From Lumbricus rubellus (Eukaryota > Annelida > Clitellata > Crassiclitellata > Lumbricidae): DNA of 64,000 nt. Location of the stretch: assembly GCA_945859605.1 (NCBI GenBank), contig OX243820.1, forward strand, positions 36,372,061 through 36,436,060, in the 5' to 3' direction. A model generated the notes under the pieces. The model worked only from the letters and a program-made list of their open reading frames with translations. It searched no databases and was not told the origin of the DNA. Positions within the stretch are counted from its first letter, which is position 1; every line of letters begins with the position of its first letter. Positions 1 through 13,900 of the stretch are shown here, in pieces. The position numbers and the translations under genes were made by a program.

Positions 1-534
1 TACGACCAGGTGAAGGACCCGTGCGGCAGCGGGTGGAGCCTGTCGAGGGAGCTGCAGAAGCTGACGAAGCACGGCTGGTACTGGGGACCGATCACGAGAC
101 TCGAGGCCGAGGAGAAGCTGGCGAACCAGATCGACGGGACGTTCCTCGTGCGCGACAGCTCCGACGACCGCTACCTGTTGAGCCTGAGTTTCCGGTCGTA
201 CGGCCACACCCTGCACACGCGCATCGAGCACTGCAACGGCATCTTCAGCCTCTACACGCAGTCCGAGTCGGAGGGCTACAGCTCGATCGTCGACCTCATC
301 GAGCACTCGGTCAACGACTCGCAGACGGGCGTCTTCTGCTACTCGCGCGCGCGCACGCCCGGCTCGCTGTCATTCCCGGTGAGACTTACACGTCCGGTGT
401 CGCGTTTCGCGCAGGTCCGCTCGCTGCAATATCTCTGCAGGTTTCTCATCCGCCAGTACACGCGTGTCGACCACATACAAAAGCTGCCGCTGCCAAACGC
501 GATCAAAGGCTTTCTCGAGGAGCGCCCCTACTGA
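1..534 (+). CDS. SOCS6: SOCS6-like suppressor of cytokine signalling, 3' terminal coding part (SH2 + SOCS box)
   Basis: The reading frame is open from base 1 and ends at TGA 532-534, so this is the C-terminal 177 residues of a longer protein. An SH2 domain starts at WYWGPITRLEAEEKL and contains the phosphotyrosine-binding arginine in GTFLVRDSSDDRYLLSLSFR. It is followed by a SOCS box (RSLQYLCRFLIRQYTRVDHI then KLPLPNAIKGFLEERPY). In this family the SH2 domain binds phosphotyrosine targets, and the SOCS box recruits Elongin B/C and Cullin-5 for ubiquitination in the cytoplasm. The FCYSRARTPGS stretch and the short tail after KLPLP fit SOCS6 better than SOCS7, whose tail is longer. The N-terminal half lies outside the window. 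No intron is seen within this stretch. Confidence 0.93.
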   Translation, partial: YDQVKDPCGSGWSLSRELQKLTKHGWYWGPITRLEAEEKLANQIDGTFLVRDSSDDRYLLSLSFRSYGHTLHTRIEHCNGIFSLYTQSESEGYSSIVDLIEHSVNDSQTGVFCYSRARTPGSLSFPVRLTRPVSRFAQVRSLQYLCRFLIRQYTRVDHIQKLPLPNAIKGFLEERPY

Positions 535-900
535 GCGACGTTGCTCGCATGGAGGAGGAGGAGGAGCGACGTGGACCTTGTACTGGTGACTTGAAGTTGT
601 GTCTGTGTGTGAAAACGATGCGTGGTCACACGATACGATCATCGTGCGGATCAACTCGCGTTTCTGGCAAGTTTTGGTAGCTTCATGTGTCACTCACCTG
701 CAGATGGTTTTGGTTGATAGGTGGACTGGGTGGTTGACCTGGTTGTACTGTGGTGTAGAGCAACCGGGTGTGTGCTGTGGTGTAAATTGACGAGGTGTGC
801 TGTGGTGTAAGTCGTTCAGGTGTGCTGTGGTGTAACGTCTGCGCCGCGCCGTGTTGCGTTACAGTGTAAGCAAGCAGGATAGTTGAACACGGCCGTTCCT
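535..900 (+). repeat. SOCS6 3' flank with an imperfect GTGTGCTGTGGTGTAA repeat
   Basis: Probable 3' UTR. Between about 742 and 840 the motif aggtgtgctgtggtgtaa recurs four times at spacings of about 30 bp (near 745, 770, 795 and 819), with diverged spacers. No coding signal is seen; small ORFs here are repeat-driven. Confidence 0.6.
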
Positions 901-908
901 TCACAGCC

Positions 909-1005
909 TACGCTCGTCCAACATGTTGCGCTCGTCCAACATGTTGCGCTCGTTCAACATGTTGCGCTCGTCCAACATGTTGCGCTCGTTCAACATGTTG
1001 CGCGT
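909..1005. repeat. 18-bp minisatellite, five copies
   Basis: The unit gcgctcgtccaacatgtt is repeated about five times without indels. A cc/tc variant alternates between copies. Each unit carries the palindrome caacatgttg. The 70-residue ORF across it is repeat translation, not a gene. Confidence 0.85.
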
Positions 1006-1078
1006 TCTCGCGGAACGACGAGTACGTAGCACGTCACACAGCTTCCATGCACGTAAGAAATCGGCTCCATGTTGCGGC

Positions 1079-1153
1079 TTAACCCTTTATCGACCAAGGG
1101 TGTGGTGGAATTCCCCTGCACCATTTACTGCATGATGGTCGGTAAGGGGTTAA
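1079..1153. mobile_element. Short piggyBac-type MITE
   Basis: A 75-bp unit bounded by TTAA on both sides. Its inverted ends read TTAACCCTTTATCGACCA and, reverse complemented, TTAACCCCTTACCGACCA. TTAA target sites and ends beginning CCCTTT or similar are typical of piggyBac elements. It has no coding capacity. Confidence 0.65.
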
Positions 1154-1188
1154 ATACAGATTCACGTCACGGTTGGGTCTTCTGTGGA

Positions 1189-1194
1189 AAATAA
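1189..1194 (+). terminator. Candidate poly(A) signal AATAAA
   Basis: AATAAA lies 655 bp after the SOCS6-like stop codon. It is the first canonical hexamer I found downstream. Use is not shown. Confidence 0.35.
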
Positions 1195-4100
1195 ACCAAT
1201 TCTTACCAAAGATAAGGCACACGTAACAGACTGTAACTGGGTTAGGCTACAAGTTTTGTTAAGTACTTTCTCACCTGAGGTAGGCTATGTAGGTTATATG
1301 AGTATAAGTTTCTTGCCACGAAGAATTTACATGTAATGTTTTTACTGGAGTTATAGTACGAAAAAGTTTCTCACGAGTTTCGCATGAAACCTTGGATAGA
1401 TTCAGAGTTTAAGGTTTGGCAGGTCCAGAGCAACAATGAGGTGTTTATAGGAAAATATTGATAGCTGTTTTTCACCAGAGTTCTGTTTATCACGAGAGTT
1501 AAGTTGCAAGCAAACTAAAAAAATTATGACAATTATTCATGTAATCTTTGAGGCTTATGTGCATAGATAAAAGTACAGTATATGGCAACTAGTAATAATA
1601 AAAGTAATAACTGACAATTTATATGGTGCTGTAACACAGCCATGCCATTACAAGGGTGCCTGAGTTAGTAGGAGTTATGATTATTAGCAGTTATTGCAGT
1701 GATGTTTAAAACAGAAAGTATTAGCTGATGGCTCTCCTAAACATAACCATAATCATGTCAACACAGCCAGAAAATTGGTTCATAGCCAGCCATGTTGGAT
1801 TAGCTGTTTGAATATAATTATGTTCCACAATAGCTATAGTTTGAGCCACCTCAATACAGTGGAAGCTCCTAAGTCATGACATACTTTATAGGAAGATTGC
1901 TGTTAGGACATGAAGCCCAGATTAATTCTGCTATTTTGAAAGTAAACTTGTTGTAACATGACTTTATTAGTGTTTGGTTTGGGTGCCATAAACTTCTTTG
2001 GTTTCTGGATGTTCATCTGATTACGGCTTGATTTTGATGCGCTAGGCGCTGTTTGCCTTGAGCAATAGTCACCAGTGCATGGTAAAGAGCTCTATTAATT
2101 AATAATAATAATAATTAATATCAATTTTTTTTATGTATTTTAATCAATTTTTGCAGTAAGCACGGCGAGTATTTTACTTGTTGAATTGTTATCGAACCCT
2201 TTTCTTCTGGATTGGGCAGGATAGGGAGTATTAACTATGTTATATAAACGTCCCCCTCCGTACCAGGAAATATTGGGGTAAGTTTATACCAGTGGCCTTC
2301 TTCTGCAAGGGTGAACATACTTGCAATTGTTGGACAATGGACAGAGAGTTGTCTTTTGATTCAGGGAACATGTGCCGTCATTTCTTTATCTAGTTAATTA
2401 ACGCTAGATTCAAGTTGGACTGTTTTACGCACAGCTGAACTTTTGTTGCAGTGCTATCTTTTCGCAGACTTGTTTAAAATGCCGCACGATATTTGCCCCG
2501 ATATTGTGTTCCAAAGCAGTGGGGCGACTTCTCTAAGACCCGTGTAGTTTTGGGCGGAGTTGTAGTCTTAGTTTGTGTGTGCATTTCGTTCTTTGCTGAA
2601 CTGTTAGTCTCACGGTTTGTTTGGAGTTTGAGCCGAGGACTACCTGGGGTTTGTTATCAATTTATAAAGGATCTGGTAGAACCGCTACTAGACCTTGCAC
2701 TGTTATGTTGTGAATTCTGGTTCATGACCCCATGTTGGGAGTACGTACAAAACGGTTAACTTCTTTATTCAGCTTTCGTGTGGTATGCGTTTTATGACAA
2801 AACATTGTTATAATGCGTTAGTTGCTGTGCAGCTGCCGCCAAAGGTGCAATGAGGTTGCATTGCGTGTACACGTTTTCCCTTGTACCAGGTACACAGTGC
2901 CCATAATTATAAGCTGTTTCACTTTAATGGAGGTCAGCTAATTGGTTGAAATGTGTACCTTCACAACGTACACGTGTACATACCGTGTAACTCATGTTCT
3001 TTGAATTGGTTTAATTATAATTATATACGTTCGACTGTAATGTAAATACGGCCCGTAACTTATTTAACTTAGTGGAGTTCAACGCCTCTGTTTTTTTCGT
3101 TTGAATGTACACCTTTTTATGTACATACCGCTTGTAATGTGTTTAATTTAACGGGGCTCTTTGCTCGAAAATGATTGCAGTAGACATATACACGTTCATC
3201 AATAATGTATATATCAGCCTGTAACTTATTTAGCTGTTTTGGCATTGCCTTTTATTGCTCTAGTCAAGCCTTGATCGTGAAGTCTGATTTAAGAAAGAAA
3301 ACTCTTCCTATGCATTTTTGTTTGAGACTTTTTGAGGAAATTATTCTGTGCAATGTTCCAACGTCGGTAATTCTTATGCAGTCTCGATAGTGCAGATACC
3401 ACGCTTTGGCGTACGTAGCGAAGGACACCGAAGAAGGATATTATATTGCAGAGACGGGAGAGTTCCAGTCTGTGATAGTTAACAGTCCTGGCTGGTGTTT
3501 GTCACCTTGCTTGCAGACGTGGAGTATGTCCCGAGGGAGTGACAAGTTATTTTCAAAAATTGTCTGGTCATCATTCAAGGTTGTTAAGTCTTGCGTACAA
3601 ATTAAATATGCTAGTCACCTTATTGAGGAAGAAATCTAGATCTAACAATTACCGTAATTTGATGTCTGTGCGGTTTGCCCAACTGATGGGTTGAGGGTTG
3701 CAGAATTGGTGGCACTTTACCAAATGTTATGGTACTCGTGGTTCATTAAAGGTTTGACCTTGAAGGGAAATCATGTAAAATGTTTTCCAAAGAACCGGTT
3801 GAAGGCTAAAAAGATTTTTCTGTTGTGTGGATAGTTAAGGAAATCATTTTGTGCTGGCACTCACACACACACAGCAACTATTAAGATAATTATTGTTTTG
3901 AAGTAATGATAATTATTTATACTTTCTTTTTGCATTGTTTCTCTTATAGATGCTCGGTGGAATTTTGTTCAATTCCAAGGCTGGAAATTTGTTTAGGAAA
4001 ATTTTTATCATCGAACTCCCACTTTTGAAGTTGATATTACAAAGGCGCAGGCCTGGCATACAGAGTCCAGATTCTGGAAAATGTTGGAAAGTGTCTTTAA

Positions 4101-5804
4101 AAATCCGCTGCACTCAGTGATGAGGCCATGTGCATAGTCTGAAACTGGGAATATGCAAGATGCCAACTGTTTCATTTACATAGCCCAGACTGCAGATTCT
4201 AGGAAATCTTAGGGGAGTGTCAGTTTTGCAGTTTGGTTTTAAAATCACAACAGGAATGACATTGTTACCTTTGCATGTGCAACATGGCAAGGTGTTTTAT
4301 AGCTTGACGTTGTAAACTGGCAGCTCTATTCTGCCCGGTTCTCATATTGGTGGACACGCCAGTGATGCCACCCTTTGTGCGAAAGGCAGAGAAATAATGT
4401 AGATATTAAGCATAATTGTGTAAACTTTCAATTGTACAATTCTAGTCGTTCTGACGTATACTCTTTGTCTGCAACTGATTATATACGCGACGGACAATGG
4501 TGTGTTGACGAATGTGTACAACTATGATCTGCGTGTCATCCATTCTGTAAGCCTGCAACATGGATTTTCGTAATAAAAACAAACTGTAGCACGTATCGCA
4601 ACGGCAAGGCAGGTTCGTAAAAAAACTGTTGCTGCGTAGCGAGTCTATGATTGCGATGACGTAGTTAAAGGACGATTGTGTTTAGGATGAAGAACAATTT
4701 TGGACAATAGGTCGTTGAAAATTTGTGACGCAATGGCTATTGTTTGGTCTCGAAATGTTCGTCGTGCTTGGCACCGGTCTTGAGCGTGGTCCTGCGAGGC
4801 GGCGGTGGCGTGTATTGCTCCCAAGTGTCTGTATGTACAACGGAGAAACCTCAGACATACTTGACGCTTTGGCTTACGTCGAACTTGATTTTTAAACATT
4901 AATGTTTGATTATTATGTGTAGTTTTTAAACTTATTAGCTATACATATAAAAGACCATGAGACATACACATACATACACAAACACATAATATATTTATAT
5001 ATATATATGTTATCTATATATATATAATTATATATATATATATAAAATTATATATGAATATTCATAAGTGTAAGTTTGGATACAGGACTGTTGATACATT
5101 ATACATGTATATGTAAATTCTAACATGGATATTTGCAATTATGAATATTCATTAAAAAGTGTAAATACATATACATGAACCTAATGTATCTTTGTGTATG
5201 AATGTGTTTACATTTCAGAAAGTGTACATGACGGCATACTATAATATATTCATGTGTTTAGCATTGAACTTTTGAATTTTGAAAGCATAATATATTAATA
5301 TACAATGTAGATGGGCGTGAATACATGTAAATATAATTAAAATGCAGCTATGAATATTCAACAGCATAATATTATATATACATTGACAAGTGTATATACA
5401 TTGTTATAATATAATTACGTACGATTAGGTTAATGTAATTTTAAAAAATTGAGAAACATCTGTTGTGTTTGGAAGATCCTTTTGTTGTTACATTGATAAC
5501 AATTATTTGTTTCGTTCTGTATTAAAGTATTTTGATGATTTCTTGTGAGCGTGCCTCCATTCTCTCTTCCTCCCACTTCACCATCATCATCTTGATATCG
5601 TCATTGATTTCCCGCCCATGCATATGCCAGCATCCGCAACTGACGATGCTTTATACAGACGACGGCGAGCAATTCTTTTGCCGATGACAGCAGCTTGACT
5701 TGATTATGATTAATGTGCACCGATTTTATTAGTCGACTCATTAGGCTGAACGTCTATTCATGCCACATTCAGGCAATGTGTCATTGCAATGAATGAGTAT
5801 TTTT
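1195..5804. other. Intergenic AT-rich DNA without a supported gene
   Basis: No ORF has domain features or splice-consistent neighbours. About 2800-3240 holds a degenerate repeat of roughly 90 bp built on gtacataccg...gtaacttatttaa. About 4960-5440 is TA-rich microsatellite-like DNA with many atatat runs. The rest shows no structure I can support. Confidence 0.5.
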
Positions 5805-6278
5805 GGGGCCTCCATATATTACGCATGCAGGGTGGGGTAACAAGGGGGGTCACCGGATTTAGGTGATTTGCGTATGGGTGTATGATGGGTGGGAGGTGTC
5901 TTGACAAATTGTACCTACGCAAAATAAATTTCTAATTTAATATGACCTCCACGTTAGCCTATTTATAACTCTATTTAGTCTAGGGTATTATCCTGTTATG
6001 CCTGATGGTATTTCATTACATTATAAATTAAATTCTGTTCAGATCTAAACAGTAAACCATAAAAGTTTTTAAAATTTTAGCTGGCAAATATGTTAAAAAA
6101 AATTAATATCAGCCTGTGGTTTTATAGATGACTTTTGCTAATTAACTTTTGGAAAAGGGAACGATAGAGAAGCTTATTTGTATGTATGCATTGGGGAGGT
6201 TACATAAAATGTAGGCCTATGAGATTCATCATGGTAGAGGGTAAAAAATATATTTTTTGCATACATATCGATGGCCCT
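5805..6278. mobile_element. Non-autonomous element with inverted ends, family C copy 1
   Basis: The left end ggggcctccatatattacg and the right end catacatatcgatggccct are imperfect inverted repeats. The interior (gcaaaataaatttctaat, ttcagatctaaacagtaaac) matches, in inverse orientation, the interior of the element at 26558-27043. It has no coding capacity. Target duplication is not clear. Confidence 0.6.
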
Positions 6279-6364
6279 AATGTGTCTTGCAATGAACAAA
6301 TATTTAAGATTTTCTGTCCAGGTTGGAGGTTGAATCCTGTACTCTGCTAGTTCCCAGATGCCAT

Positions 6365-6475
6365 TCTTGTTACTGTTTAATGATTAGTGTCGCCCTCCTC
6401 CTTTATTCAGGCTTGGGACTGGCACTGGCACAGTTCAACCAGTGGCAGAGTTTCCAGAGGTCATTCCACCATGTT
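6365..6475. repeat. Interspersed repeat B (gtgtcgccctcctccttta), copy 1
   Basis: The segment gattagtgtcgccctcctcc followed by tttattcaggcttgggactg recurs with small changes at about 27778, 28142, 31955 and 32072. Its family is unknown. The 100-residue ORF over it is incidental. Confidence 0.55.
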
Positions 6476-7230
6476 CTATTTATATACCCTAAGGGTCTTT
6501 TCTTGGCTGGAGTTGGGTCGAGACTCGGTAGATTGTGCGTAAAAGGGCGCTATTGCAAAATCCCTAGTGAATTAATGCGCCTGCAGAAACTTGTAAGAGG
6601 GTCAAAACACCATGGTTGCGTCTGAATTATTTTTAGCAAGAGTCCATCAAAATGCAAAGTAGGAAATTAATATTTTTCATAGAAGTTTGAAGATGTGAAT
6701 TTCTCAGTTTAACTTTGTGCATTATTTGTATCATTTAGGGACAGTGCTTTCGAGTGAAGAAACTAGTTAAAATCCAGAAATTAATAGTAAAAAACAGGCA
6801 TCAATTTTCCAGGGGAGGCAAGCACCCACGAATTCCTGTCAAAACTCATTTAATTCATTCATTTGGATTATTTATATAGCACCTCCAAAGTTACCACCAA
6901 GGACTCGTAGCTGTTGGTATTGCATCTACTTATTCACACTGCATGGAAGTCTGTACCAAATGATTTTTTGAAGGTGAAGATTGATTCCCGTTGCTCCACA
7001 TGGCCTCAAAAGAGCCTTCAAATCAACCATCCAAGTCCTTAAAATACCTACATTCCAGTTTTCCTGGTGTTAGAAATTGGAAACACCAATCCAGCTCAGA
7101 CGAGATCAGTCAAACATCTTAAAGAAAAATAAAACCAAACTTTTCCCAACATGAATTTGTTCTCTTACATCCCCAGTTTTGATCACATCTTACAACACTT
7201 GCCTTCTCTGAATTCGTGTGTTGATACCCC

Positions 7231-7475
7231 TTAATGGCGACAAGGCCGCCAAGAGGGGCAATATGCCCAGGGGCCTGGCTAGTTAAGTATTATACAAAGT
7301 TTATGATTTATGCCTTTAAAAATATTATAGAGAATTAACTACAAAAGTTTCAACTTCAAATCTACACTTTTATTACTTCAATATATCTCTTTAAAAAATT
7401 TTTGCAGGTCCTTCGGATAGTTTAGGGGCCCATGACTGCTCTGCCCAGGGGCCCCCAATTTCTCTTGTCAGCCCC
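7231..7475. mobile_element. Interspersed repeat D, copy 1 (about 245 bp)
   Basis: Reverse complemented, it begins ggggctgacaagagaaat and passes through gcagagcagtcatgggccc. The interior taattaattctct and the end ggcggccttgtcgccatta align with the copy at 37568-37815 in opposite orientation. It is probably a non-autonomous DNA transposon; the superfamily is not determined. Confidence 0.55.
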
Positions 7476-7941
7476 GAGTACCACCCCATGCAAGTTAGCA
7501 GTGTTGCTATCAATTCCCAAACTATGAACACAAAACTTATAAATATTGTGAAAAGATTTGCTCAGTAATTCATGTCACAAGTTTTTTTTAAAATTTTCAA
7601 CAACTAGTTGTCAACTACAAAGCACAATGACCAACATTTTTTTTAACAATTTTTCGGTTGCACGAAGGCACAATTTTACATCACACACTCAAACCGCAAT
7701 AAATTCCGATGTCTTCACATTCATCAACAAGCAGTTAAACACCACACTTCACTCTGCAGTTCCATCTACGAGTCCACTCTACGTAAACTTAAACACCAAT
7801 CTAGTATGCATCACTACGAAACAGAAACATCCTTTAAATTGAATAATTATGTAAGAAAATTACAACTATTCTACTTGATACAAATCATAGAAAATCATTG
7901 TCTTTGTTCGTTAATTCATCGACAAAATAACTTAGTTAACG

Positions 7942-10900
7942 TCATTCGAAAACAGTTGATTCCAAATAAGTCGCACTCGGCAATTGGCTTTTGTCAGACG
8001 GCATAACCGTCGTATTATTCTGCAAATCTCCTCTCGTTCCTCCAACGTATTCCGCGACCAAATCCACCAACGGAACGGCAAATCCGGCCTTCGTCCACGC
8101 GTTAAGCTGCTTCACAACGCACAACACGAACGCAGGATCCATCAACTCCTTCAGCAGTTTCTGCTTGTCATCACCAGCTGGCAGCAGAAGCGCCCATCCA
8201 AGCATACACACGTGCAATTCAAGTCTCTGAAACTCCAACATCCACTTCTTTATCATCTCCGCAGTCCATGCTGTTGGACGACGAGACACAAGTCCGCAGA
8301 GACGCAGGCAATCGGACAGCTTGTCACCGACGAGAGGTGAAGTGGCGCCACCGAGTGTCGACAACACGAAGCGGTTGAGCGCCGGTTCGAGGAACGGGAG
8401 ACGCCAGACGGATGGAGCAGACGACAAACGATCGAGCAGATTGCAGAGTTGAGCGACGCAACGAAAGCCGAGCAACTGCTGAATGATGCAGGTCCACAAC
8501 TGCTCGTCGCCGACGCCGTAGTCGAGACAGATATCGGAGACGAGCGCCACGGCCGCAGCGTCGTGATTGTGGTTGCGCCAGATCGTGCGCGCAAGTCCCT
8601 CCTTGCTGAGTCGCTCGAAGGACTCCGGGCTCTGCGGCATTCCGATGCGATCCAGTTTTCCGAGGTAGAGGAACGCTTTCATGTCGTCGCGCATCTGGGA
8701 GACCGTCTTCAGCGGTAAGAGACGCTCGACGAGCTCAACGTCCGTCAGTGCGATAAGACATTGCAACGCACGTACGCGACACATGTACGTCATGGTTGCG
8801 TCGGTGCTGTACGCTAAGTTGATGAGAAATAGGACGGCTTCTTCAGTTGGCTTGCACTGCAGAAGATAGATGACTCGCAACAGGTTTATTTCGTCTTCAT
8901 CCGTTGAATCGACGATGTCTTGGTCCGTGCCCACCTCCATCGTCACATCGGCAACTTCCTGCATTCGCTTCAGCGACGACGGCAACCACTGGTTGACGAG
9001 CGCCGATCGAATCTTCTTTGCGTCAACGCGGTTGGCCGCGGCGATCTCGTCAACGACCGAGTGCACGTTTGGCGACACAACGCACAGCTTCAACGGGTCT
9101 CTCCCGATTGTTACGCACGGATGTTCGTACAACTTGAAGATGAGTTTCGCCGGCGATCCGCACAACGATAAAAGATCAGCGTCTTCAAGATGATGATTGT
9201 GCAGAATCTGTTCGGTCAAAAGTCGCTTGTACATCGCTGAGTGTTCCGTCCACGTTTTGCGAGCCTTCGCGTGATCCTCCGAACCCTCGGCACACGCCGC
9301 TTCCCATTTCTTCGCCATCGTCACGCAGCTCTGGAGCGCGAGCAGCTTCTCGGCGCCGATCGGAAGCATCTTCACGATCCAAACGGCCGACGCCACAGCA
9401 AGCTCGCAACTTGCGATCTTCGTGAGAAGCTCGCTGGTGACGTAATACAACTTCCAGTTGATGCAATCCTCCTTCCAACGCGACGACGCAAGAAGGTCGC
9501 AAGAACCTGGAATGGATTTTCGCTCTGTCACGTATCTCTCGATGATGTTCCGCACGGCCGTTACCATGACGTCATCCAACGGAAGTCCGAGCAGCGTCGC
9601 TATCGGCAACCAGTCGTCAACCGTCTCCGCAGTCAGCTCCGGCGTTACGACGCTCCAGTGAGCGCCGGACACGAGCGGATGGTACGGAAGCTTTCCGCCG
9701 GACGACGATTTCGACCGATACGATTTCAGGAACGTCAGGATCTTAAAGTTGCGTTTCATTTCTGGCGTTGGTTTCGCCGTTTCCAGCTCCCTAAGAACAA
9801 ACTCCACCCGGTCGTAATCGCACGGATCGAGTCTCCCAAGGATGTTTTCCAGGCCCTTCACAAATTCCTCGGTCATCTCGATGTTCCTGCAGAGGCTTGC
9901 GGCCCTAGCAACCGCCTCATCAACCGGCATTGTACAGACACGGACTTCCCCATCCACGTCCTTATCCGTGACTGCCATCAGATGACGTAAACAATCGAGA
10001 AACGCTCTATCCTCATCGAGTTCGAACGTCGTGCAGTAGTCGGATAGGTCGGCAATCGTCACCAGATGGCTTTGAACGAGCGACGGCAGAAGTCGGAACT
10101 TCTTTTCCTTGTGACCGCAGAACGCGTCTCGGAACGATATCTGCAGCTTCGCGAGTTGATAACCCCATCGCGCGTTGTCGGCCATCTCCTGGCAAGCCGC
10201 ACTTGCTCGCCACTCCTTGTTCAACTGCGCGAAGGCAAGTCCCACCTAAAAGAATAAAAGTTCTTTATCGATCAACGTTTCCGTGGTAATGGAACTTATA
10301 AAATTTATGTGGAGAATTTGCATTAAAATTATTGCACATGCTTAGGCTTCATAGAGAAAAATTACTACACAAAATGCAGCCAAATAAACACAAATGTTGC
10401 AAAATGTTTACAACATACGTAGTAATAAGGACACAAAATGTAGTTACACGTAAACAACATGTGCAGGCCTGTACAAGTGTACATCTTAACAAAATGTAGC
10501 TACACGTACAATACATTATGTATATAAAAATGTTGTTACGTGTTTACATGATACGAAAGTACTAACTTTAGTATATTTCTAGTCAGTTCAATTTTTAGAC
10601 TTGTAACTCAGTTGCAGACAACAGACGTGCAATGCACTTATTGAGCATGACGTTTCTAAAGTAAATTTTTCAGTTAAGCAACAATATTTTCATCAAGCCA
10701 AGAGTTTTATATAAGCATATATTTTCAAAAAATTTGTATTTAAGCAAAAATATTTTCATCAAACCAACTTTAATTTAAGCAAAAAAATTAGTCAATCTGC
10801 TCCGAATTGTTCGCTCTGAATTCGACAAATGGAAAGTTGCTACAAAGACCCGAATGCACTGAAACTGCTCTTACCTGTGCAATATATCTAACTCACCTGT

Positions 10901-13900
10901 GCAATATATCCGGCTCGTTTATACTGGATCCCGGCCGTCTTCCTGAGATTCTTGAGACAGTCGAACGAAACCTGTTTCGGAAGCGAGCAAAGGCATGCAA
11001 TCGCCATCTCAAGATCCGGATGACGACCGGGAAAAACCTTCGGCACGATTGCAACCAGCATCTCCTGGACTCCGTTAACCAACTTCCCGATATTCCCCAG
11101 CAGAGCCGACGCCAAGACATTTCCGCCGTTGCTGTTCGACCTGTCCGACACGACCGGGCGAGACACGAGGAATTCTGCAGCCATGGCAACTGCTTCCATG
11201 GCAACGCCGAGCGCCAGCTCCACCTGAGCGTTGTCGCGAAGGTAGTCGACGACGTTCCACGTGGCGCAGAACATGGAAGCCAGCGTATTAGAAAGAGACT
11301 CCGGAAACGCGTGGAGCCAGTTGCGCAGGTGGTTGGAACACGACGGCCTGAGATGGAGGACGCTGTTAAAGTCAATGGCCGCGACTAACGGAAGAACTCT
11401 GGTAGAGTCAAGGACGACGCCGTTTTCGACGTAGATGTCGTCGACGTCAGACGTTAACGTGTCGCCCGACGACGCCTGCCCGACGCTGTCGACAGCGCTC
11501 TGGTATTCCCCGCTCTCGCACTGGTTCCACGTTGCTGAAGCAATCCGCGTGATCCTGCACAGTTCGAGGCTTTCGAGTAGAAGGTCAGAGGGCACGGAGG
11601 ATGCGGCAGCCTGGGCGAGGGCATGAACCTCAGCGGCAAGGTTGGGAATCCTTTTGCTGTGCTCGACATCTAAAGCAACGGTGCTTAGTCTACGTGCCAC
11701 TGTCAACAGCACTGGTCCAGCGTGCACGTCTGGCACCGTCTGACGAATATCTTTGCAGATGCTTATCGCCGTGGCAACGTCATCTCTGTCGATGGCAGAC
11801 ATCGCAAGCTGCAGACAAACTTCCTGTCTTGCGATTCTCAAAAGCTGCGCAAGTCGGTAGAGCGAACTGTGTGGCGACCTATTCGACCGGCCGTGCTTTC
11901 GCTCCGGATTCCAAACAGGAACCTCTTCCTCGTCCCGTCTGTTTCCATCCACTCCGTCTCCTCCACCTCCGACGTCGCACTTCCCCCGCTGCTCCCCGAA
12001 CAACTTCCCCACGTATCGTTTCACACACTCCGTCCGGTATTTCCCATTCCCGTACTCCTCCACCGACGGATACTCCCCGAACTCCTGCTGAAGCGAGCAG
12101 ACGTTCTCCATCACGTCAAGCATCTCCTTGTACGCATCTCTCCGTTCCGCATCACCGCCCACCACCAGCCTCATCAGCACACGAATAACATCGCAGCACG
12201 CTTGCACGTACACTCCCTTCTCCGACTTCGAGAAGCGACTCGCCATCACCAGCTCGCAAGAAGTCACGAACCGTTCCCCGAGTTTAATCGCCGTCGGCGC
12301 GGCAAGTCCATCAAACAGTCTCCGCAACTCCTCCGGTCTCCGACGCTCCACGAGGAACTTAGCGCGAAAGAGATAGACGTGCATTTCATCGAGGTGCGAG
12401 TAGAACGAAACGACGTGTAGCGCATCCTCAAGTGCGTTCGGTTGGTCCTGACGTAGAATGTAGTACGCGAGATTTTCCGCGTTGAATCGGTCGGCGAGAT
12501 TGACGTCACGCAATCCGTAAGTGACAAGCAGCTTTTCCAGGTCGACCATGCGAATCTTTTCCGCGATCTCCTTCGATTTCGGACAGTCTGGAGTTGCCAG
12601 CGTCTCCTTGACGATGGTTTCCATGTCGACGCTCCAAGGGACATAGGCGCTCGACATTGCGGTCAGAAGTGCCTGGGATCTGAGCTCTGGATCTGTGATG
12701 CACCTGAGAATAAAAGATAATATCAACGATTGTCAAATACTTTTTAAGATACGGTAAAGTACATATCTACCAGTACTTACACTGATTAGTGTATGCTGCG
12801 AGAGGCGCTATATAAATTTATAGATAGTATTAGATATAAGACACCCAAGAACCATTTATACACAGGACTGGAAATTCAACACACAAAGTTGTGTCCCTCG
12901 TTTTTGGGACTATAATTGCGATTCCGAAAAATTTCACGCCTTGTTTACAAAAGTTAATTAAATTTGTGAAGGCAGATTGATGAATAATCATTAGGCGTAG
13001 AAAAAAAAATTTTGTGTTTCCGGTAACCCGACCGACCCATTTTTACGGCCGCGACTCAAATATTTTTGTAAAAAAATTTTATTAAAAAAAATATTTTTTG
13101 AAAAAAAAATATTAAATTTTTTTTTTAAATTTTTTTTAAAACATTTGTATTGACATAACATAAGAGACGTCAACAAAATGAAATTAATAGGACTGTTTGT
13201 AGAGCAGGTTTAGGTGCAGACAGTCGGGAAATAGGCAGTTTATACTTGCTTAGAACACTTACTTTGTTTCAGCGTGCAAAAAAGACTAGTGGGGTATACT
13301 TTTTCGGATAGTCACTGCATAAAAATATTTTACCAAAATAAAAATATTTTCCGACCTACCAACCCAATTTTTTTTAGCTCTGTTACCGGAAACACAACAT
13401 TTTTTTTAAGGCCTTAATCATGTTTGATGAATAATCATGTTAGTACAGTAATAAAAATTGCCTTTAGAGATTCAAAACATGATCTTTAGTATGAGAAATG
13501 AAATTTGAAGTATGGTGACGATCAAAAGTGGATGCACTGGACGTACTTCCACAAGTAACCAGTTCTCTAATATAGTCCTTGCAGTACAGTTAACATTATC
13601 TTCATTTTATAACAAATGCATTTACAAACAATATCATGAACGGAAACTAGCTTAAAACCGACAAAATAGAAACTCTTGGGACTTTTTAATTACCGTAACA
13701 TTCACACAACGTATCCCAAGAAAAAAAAAACTGCCAATGAAGAACCGGCATTGAAACCTACCGAATAACCTGGATGGCTTTCGCCTCCCACGGCGCATCA
13801 CCAAGGCACGAAAACATCTTTGCACATCTCTTTGACAAATCTCCGACATATTGATACAGCATCTGGTCTTCATCCAAACCATGTTGCTTCATGTACGGTC

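Noticed and set aside
10861..11388. Plus-strand 193-codon ORF from 10807
   Set aside because: It overlaps KNTC1 exon 4 in antisense and starts within intron 4; no independent support.
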